DNA of 64,000 nt from Ruania zhangjianzhongii. GTDB lineage: Bacteria; Actinomycetota; Actinomycetes; Actinomycetales; Beutenbergiaceae. Of this stretch, positions 60,204 through 64,000 are shown one piece after another. The first letter of the stretch is position 1. Each line of letters starts with the position of its first letter. A program made the translations under genes and the position numbers. The notes beneath the pieces are model-generated. The model was not told the origin of the DNA. It was given only the letters and a program-made list of their open reading frames with translations, and did no database searches. The stretch lies in contig NZ_CP042828.1 in assembly GCF_008000995.1 (NCBI RefSeq), positions 4,020,882 through 4,084,881 of the forward strand, read 5' to 3'.

Positions 60204-60228
60204 CGTAATGTGCCGGTCACGGCATAGT
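60200..60228 (+). promoter_or_regulatory. Promoter of the GH3 gene
   Basis: TTGACG (60200-60205) and CATAGT (60223-60228) are 17 bases apart, close to the sigma-70 pattern, and 38 bases upstream of the GTG start. The -35 box overlaps the last codon of wecB. Confidence 0.6.
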
Positions 60229-60266
60229 GTGGCCCACGCCACATCGAAGTGCTGGAGGGAACCGAC

Positions 60267-62288
60267 GTGCGTCTGCGCCGCGCCACTGTGACCGCGACTG
60301 CTGGACTTCTGTTCGCATCGCTGACCCCGATCACCGCTGGAGCAACCAGCCAGCCGGCCGAGGTCTCCACTGACATCGACGCCATCATCGAGGAGATGAC
60401 CCTCGAGGAGAAGGTGGGTCAGATGTTCGTCCCGTACATGTACGGCTCGACCATCGACGCGGAGGACTCCCGCAACCTCGCTGCCGCCGGTGTGCTCAGC
60501 ATCGGGGAGATGATCGAGGAGTTCCACCCAGGCGGGATCATCTACTTCGGCTGGTCGAACAACCTCGATTCTCCGGGGCAAGTGGCCCAGCTCTCCAACG
60601 ACATCCAGGACCGCTCGGTATCCACCGGCGGGGTACCGATGACGATTTCTATCGATCAGGAGGAGGGTGTGGTCCGGCGCCTGCCCGAGCCCTCGGCGCA
60701 ACTGCCCGGTGCGATGGCGCTCGGAGCAACCGGCAGCGCGGAGCACGCCCGCAACGCGGCACGGATCACCGCGGAGAAGCTCGCTGCCGTCGGCGTGACC
60801 CAGAACTACTCCCCGATCGTCGACGTCAACTCCAACGCGATGAACCCGGTCATCGGGGTGCGCGCGTTCGGTGGTCAGACCGATCTGGTCAGCGCACTGG
60901 GACAGGCGCAGGTGGCCGGCTTCCAGGACGACGGCGGGATCTCCGCCTCGGTCAAGCACTTCCCTGGCCACGGGGACACCGATGTGGATTCGCACTACGG
61001 CGTACCGTTGATCGACAAGTCCGAGGAGGAGTTCCGCGCCGAGGACCTCCCGCCATTCCAGGCCACGATCGACGCGGGTGCCGACTCGATCATGACGGCC
61101 CACATCGTCGTGCCGGCGCTCGATCCCTCCGGCCGGCCCGCGACCTTCTCCCACACGATCCTCACCGACCTGCTCCGTGACGAGATGGGCTTCGAGGGGG
61201 TGGTCGTCACTGACTCACTGAGCATGGACGGCGCTCGGGAGGAGTTCGGTGACGACCGCGTCGCGGTCGAGGCGATCCTCGCCGGCGCCGACCAGATGCT
61301 CATGCCCCCAAACCTGCGCGTCGCCTACGACGGGGTGATGGCCGCCGTCGCGGACGGGGAGATCAGCGAGGAACGGATCGAGGCCTCGGTGCGGCGCATC
61401 CTGGAACAGAAGCAGCAGCGAGGGGTGATAGCCGACCCGCTGGTCGACGTCAGTGCCGTGGACGGGGTGATGGCCACACCCGAGCACTACGCCACGGCGG
61501 CACAGATCGCCGACGACAGCGTCACGCTGCTGGAGAACCACGACGATCTGCTCCCGATCGCTGACGGGGAGGAGGTACTCCTCACCGGCTGGGGTGGCCA
61601 GGACCGCCTCGACACGATGGCAGCCGAGCTGACCAGCCACGGCGCGGCGGTCACGGTGCACCCTGCTTCGGATCCCAGCGATGAGCAGATCGCCGCGGCT
61701 GTGGCTGCCTCGGCCGACCATGACGTCGTCGTGGTGACCACCCAGTCCGGGACCTTCGCGCCGAGTGCGTCGCAGCAGGCTTTGGTGGCGGCGCTCGCCG
61801 GCGGTGACGTGCCGGTCGCTCAGGTCTCCCTCCGCAATCCCTACGACGTGGCTAGTACCGCACCGACGGAAGCGGCGCTCGCCGCCTACAGCTGGGCCGA
61901 CGTCTCCCTCGAGGCAACCGCACGGGCGCTGATGGGCGCAGTCAACCCCGTGGGCCAGCTCCCGGTGCGGATTCCGACCGCTTCCGGTGCCGGCACCGAG
62001 TTCGACTTCGGGCATGGCCTGCACTACCCCGTCACTCCAGAGCCGACGACCTTCACCGACCGGACTGGCCGCGGCCAGGACACCTACGAGATCCCGGCGG
62101 TCCAGGGGGTGGATTATCTCGTCGACGGCGAACCCGCCGAGGCCGGGACGTACCGGAGTCCCCAGGACGTGACCGTGACCGCCGTGCCCGCCGAGGGGTA
62201 CGAGCTGGTCGATGGGGCGGCGACCGAGTGGGCCTCAGACTTCACGCCGGGCATTCCCGGCGGGCCTCCGCCGGGGCACGCCGGGTAG
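60267..62288 (+). CDS. Secreted GH3 beta-N-acetylhexosaminidase
   Basis: A 673-residue exported GH3 enzyme. The GTG start has GGAGG upstream and is followed by a signal peptide (about 1-28, ending ITAGATS). The NagZ-type catalytic barrel (about 35-400) has ISIDQEEGVVRRL, the loop KHFPGHGDTDVDSHYGVP with the acid/base His of this family, and the nucleophile Asp316 in VVVTDSLSMDGA. A C-terminal sandwich domain (about 420-590) follows, and then one copy of the repeat module found in the giant surface protein (TFTDRTGRGQDTYEIPAVQG). No anchor is present, so it is secreted. It probably trims N-acetylhexosamine from cell-wall or surface glycans. Confidence 0.9.
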   Translation: MRLRRATVTATAGLLFASLTPITAGATSQPAEVSTDIDAIIEEMTLEEKVGQMFVPYMYGSTIDAEDSRNLAAAGVLSIGEMIEEFHPGGIIYFGWSNNLDSPGQVAQLSNDIQDRSVSTGGVPMTISIDQEEGVVRRLPEPSAQLPGAMALGATGSAEHARNAARITAEKLAAVGVTQNYSPIVDVNSNAMNPVIGVRAFGGQTDLVSALGQAQVAGFQDDGGISASVKHFPGHGDTDVDSHYGVPLIDKSEEEFRAEDLPPFQATIDAGADSIMTAHIVVPALDPSGRPATFSHTILTDLLRDEMGFEGVVVTDSLSMDGAREEFGDDRVAVEAILAGADQMLMPPNLRVAYDGVMAAVADGEISEERIEASVRRILEQKQQRGVIADPLVDVSAVDGVMATPEHYATAAQIADDSVTLLENHDDLLPIADGEEVLLTGWGGQDRLDTMAAELTSHGAAVTVHPASDPSDEQIAAAVAASADHDVVVVTTQSGTFAPSASQQALVAALAGGDVPVAQVSLRNPYDVASTAPTEAALAAYSWADVSLEATARALMGAVNPVGQLPVRIPTASGAGTEFDFGHGLHYPVTPEPTTFTDRTGRGQDTYEIPAVQGVDYLVDGEPAEAGTYRSPQDVTVTAVPAEGYELVDGAATEWASDFTPGIPGGPPPGHAG

Positions 62289-62312
62289 TCGCCGGGGCAC
62301 GCCCGGGTAATC
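62270..62312. repeat. Tandem duplication across the GH3 stop codon
   Basis: A 21-22 base unit GCCGGGGCACGCC(C)GGGTARTC occurs twice in a row, and the GH3 stop lies in the first copy. The second copy is in the short gap before fumC. Confidence 0.65.
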
Positions 62313-62363
62313 GCCGGCGGGCCGGGCCTCGCGCCGGTCGAGGCACCGGCGGCCCCGCGCTAC

Positions 62364-63755
62364 CTACGGGTGCGTCATCGACATCACGTCGAGCGCGGCA
62401 TCCAGCTGCTCGGCGGTGACCTCCCCACGCTCCACGTAGCCGAGGTCCTCCACAGCCTGGCGGATCGTGATGCCCTCGGCGATCGCGTGCTTGGCGATCT
62501 TCGCCGCCGCCTCGTAGCCGATGTAGCGGTTCAACGGGGTGACGATCGACGGTGAGGACTCCGCGAGCGCTCGCGCGTGCTCCACATTGGCACTGATCCC
62601 GTCCACGCACTTGGTGGCCAGGTGCTCCGACGCGGTGGCCAGCAGGGTGATCGACTCCAGGATGTTGCGGGCCATCACCGGCAGCATCACGTTCAGCTCG
62701 AACGAGCCGGAGGTGCCGGCGAAGGCGATCGCGGCGTCATTGCCGATCACCTGGGCACAGACCATCAGCGTGGCCTCCGGGATCACCGGGTTCACCTTGC
62801 CGGGCATGATCGAGGAACCAGGCTGCAGGTCCGGGATGGCGATCTCGCCGAGGCCGGTGCGCGGACCGGAACCCATCCAGCGCAGGTCGTTGCAGATCTT
62901 CACCAGGGAGACCGCGATCGTGCGCAGCTGCCCGGAGGCCTCCACCAGGGAGTCCTGCGCGCTCTGCGCCTCGAAGTGGTTCGGCGCCTCGGAGAGCGGC
63001 AGCCCGGTGCGCTCGGCGATCAGTTCGATCACCCGGGGGGCGAACCCGACCGGGGTGTTGATCCCGGTGCCTACGGCGGTGCCACCCAACGGAAGCTCGG
63101 CAAGCCGCGGCAGAGCAGCGGCGATCCGGTCGATGCCGTTGCGGACCTGCTGGGCGTACCCGCCGAACTCCTGGCCGAGGGTCACCGGGGTGGCGTCCAT
63201 CAGGTGGGTGCGGCCGGCCTTGACCACCTCCGCGTACTCGTCGGCCTTGCGCTGCAGCGAGGCGGCGAGCGTCTCCAGGCCCGGCAGCAGCTCAGACATC
63301 ACCGCCTGGGTGGCGGCGATGTGGATGGAGGCCGGGAAGGTGTCATTGGAGGACTGCGAGGCGTTCACGTGGTCGTTCGGGTGGACCTCGAGCGCGTCGG
63401 TGCTGGCCAGGGTCGCGATCACTTCGTTGGCGTTCATGTTCGAGGAGGTGCCCGAACCGGTCTGGAACACGTCGATCGGGAAGTCATGGTCGAACTCACC
63501 GGCGATCACCCGGTCGGCAGCGGCCTGGATCGCCGCCGCACGCTCGGCGTCGAGCACCCCGTGCTCGGTGTTCGCCTGCGCGGCGGCGCGCTTGATCTGC
63601 GCGAGGGCCGCGATGTGGTGGGCGGAGATGCCGCTCCCAGAGATCTGGAAGTTCTCCACCGCCCGCTGGGTCTGCGCCCGGTAGGTGGCGTCTTTGGGCA
63701 CCCGCACCTCGCCCATCGTGTCGTGCTCGATGCGGTAGGCGGTCTCGTCGTTCAT
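62364..63755 (-). CDS. fumC: Fumarate hydratase, class II
   Basis: A 463-residue homotetrameric fumarase that adds water to fumarate to give malate in the TCA cycle. The family signature [11 protein letters not shown] is present, holding the catalytic Ser loop, along with [29 protein letters not shown] and [17 protein letters not shown]. The start was set at [12 protein letters not shown]; the longer frame begins in unrelated sequence. It converges with the GH3 gene. Confidence 0.96.
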   Translation of the reverse strand: MNDETAYRIEHDTMGEVRVPKDATYRAQTQRAVENFQISGSGISAHHIAALAQIKRAAAQANTEHGVLDAERAAAIQAAADRVIAGEFDHDFPIDVFQTGSGTSSNMNANEVIATLASTDALEVHPNDHVNASQSSNDTFPASIHIAATQAVMSELLPGLETLAASLQRKADEYAEVVKAGRTHLMDATPVTLGQEFGGYAQQVRNGIDRIAAALPRLAELPLGGTAVGTGINTPVGFAPRVIELIAERTGLPLSEAPNHFEAQSAQDSLVEASGQLRTIAVSLVKICNDLRWMGSGPRTGLGEIAIPDLQPGSSIMPGKVNPVIPEATLMVCAQVIGNDAAIAFAGTSGSFELNVMLPVMARNILESITLLATASEHLATKCVDGISANVEHARALAESSPSIVTPLNRYIGYEAAAKIAKHAIAEGITIRQAVEDLGYVERGEVTAEQLDAALDVMSMTHP

Positions 63756-63887
63756 CAGCTGGTCATTGCTCCGGTTCGCTGGGTTTGTGGCCTGGGGCCA
63801 GTATCGCACCGGGCCACGGGCACCTAGCACCCGGTCGCTGACACTCGGCGACGGAACAGATCCTCGCTGTCCCAGGTTGCAGTGCAC

Positions 63888-64000
63888 ATGGCACAGAGCG
63901 GAATAGACCGACAGGACTACATCCAGCCCGCAGAGGGCTGGGTGCGCAAGCAGCTCGACGCGATCGACGGAGCCGGCGGGAACACCTCCGCCGCACAGGT
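63888..64000 (+). CDS. Deazaflavin-type nitroreductase-family protein (partial)
   Basis: The gene starts at an ATG near the right edge, so only about 37 codons are visible. The translation reads [20 protein letters not shown], then [17 protein letters not shown]. The GWVRxQ-x-GG pattern resembles the N-terminus of F420-dependent (Ddn-like) nitroreductases of actinobacteria. The ribosome site is weak, so both start and family are tentative. It is divergent from fumC. Confidence 0.5.
   Translation, partial: MAQSGIDRQDYIQPAEGWVRKQLDAIDGAGGNTSAAQ

Noticed and set aside
60204-60266. Reading the unusual 38-residue WecB tail as a frame shift
   Set aside because: The tail could be a natural extension; no second frame with family homology continues past the usual end, so no shift is supported.

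Overview
The window is high-GC DNA from an actinobacterium. Purine-rich Shine-Dalgarno sites, many GTG starts, SARP/BTAD regulators, a PspC-type sensor kinase, SURF1 and DUF3817 next to guaA, LPxTG/LAxTG-like tails and an UvrA-like protein beside a WYL regulator all point to Actinomycetota, probably Micrococcales (a Ruania/Georgenia-like genus is a guess). No rRNA, tRNA, CRISPR array, insertion sequence or phage gene was seen.

Layout. 1-7.8 kb: start of an acyltransferase-3 gene, a PQQ-propeller lipoprotein, a secreted TAP-type peptidase, a PcrA/UvrD helicase with two compensating frame shifts, and an unknown protein. 7.9-13.4 kb: a 1637-residue wall-anchored protein that joins PA14, sugar-dehydrogenase propeller, CBM6/35, 3-keto-disaccharide hydrolase (DUF1080) and sugar isomerase/epimerase TIM-barrel domains, with an upstream dyad and an 8-bp tandem array. 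13.4-19 kb: small membrane protein, NAD(P)-binding protein, and a PspC two-component locus. 19-25.3 kb: hydrolase, glycosyltransferase, EVE protein, guaA, DUF3817, SURF1. 25.6-28.9 kb: pta-ackA. 28.9-33.7 kb: a TetR-controlled run with two tandem epimerase paralogues. 33.7-39.7 kb: a DrrAB-like exporter with TetR, then WYL regulator plus UvrA-like ATPase. 39.7-51.1 kb: a SorC regulator, a seven-gene operon (UgpB-like binding protein, two permeases, phosphodiesterase, M14 peptidase, FAD oxidoreductase, HAD phosphatase) and a divergent GH36 alpha-galactosidase, linked by a shared TGCAC-N4-GTGCA operator. 51.2-62.3 kb: two SARP-family regulators and, divergently, a surface cassette: a 51-residue LAYTG mini-protein, a GT2, an exosortase-like enzyme, a secreted protein with a PEVP-type C-terminal tail, a UDP-GlcNAc 2-epimerase and a GH3 beta-N-acetylhexosaminidase. 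62.4-64 kb: fumC and the start of a deazaflavin-type nitroreductase.

How they fit together. The two most notable systems concern the cell surface. One is the single-chain, sortase-tailed protein that combines domains normally separate in 3-keto-glycoside breakdown. The other is the apparently SARP-controlled exosortase cassette, with three GGTGACC heptamers at helical-turn spacing in front of it and its likely substrate encoded next to the enzyme. The GH3 protein carries a relative of the repeat module found three times in the giant protein, which ties the two regions together. Function claims rest on motifs and gene order read by eye; no database search was possible.
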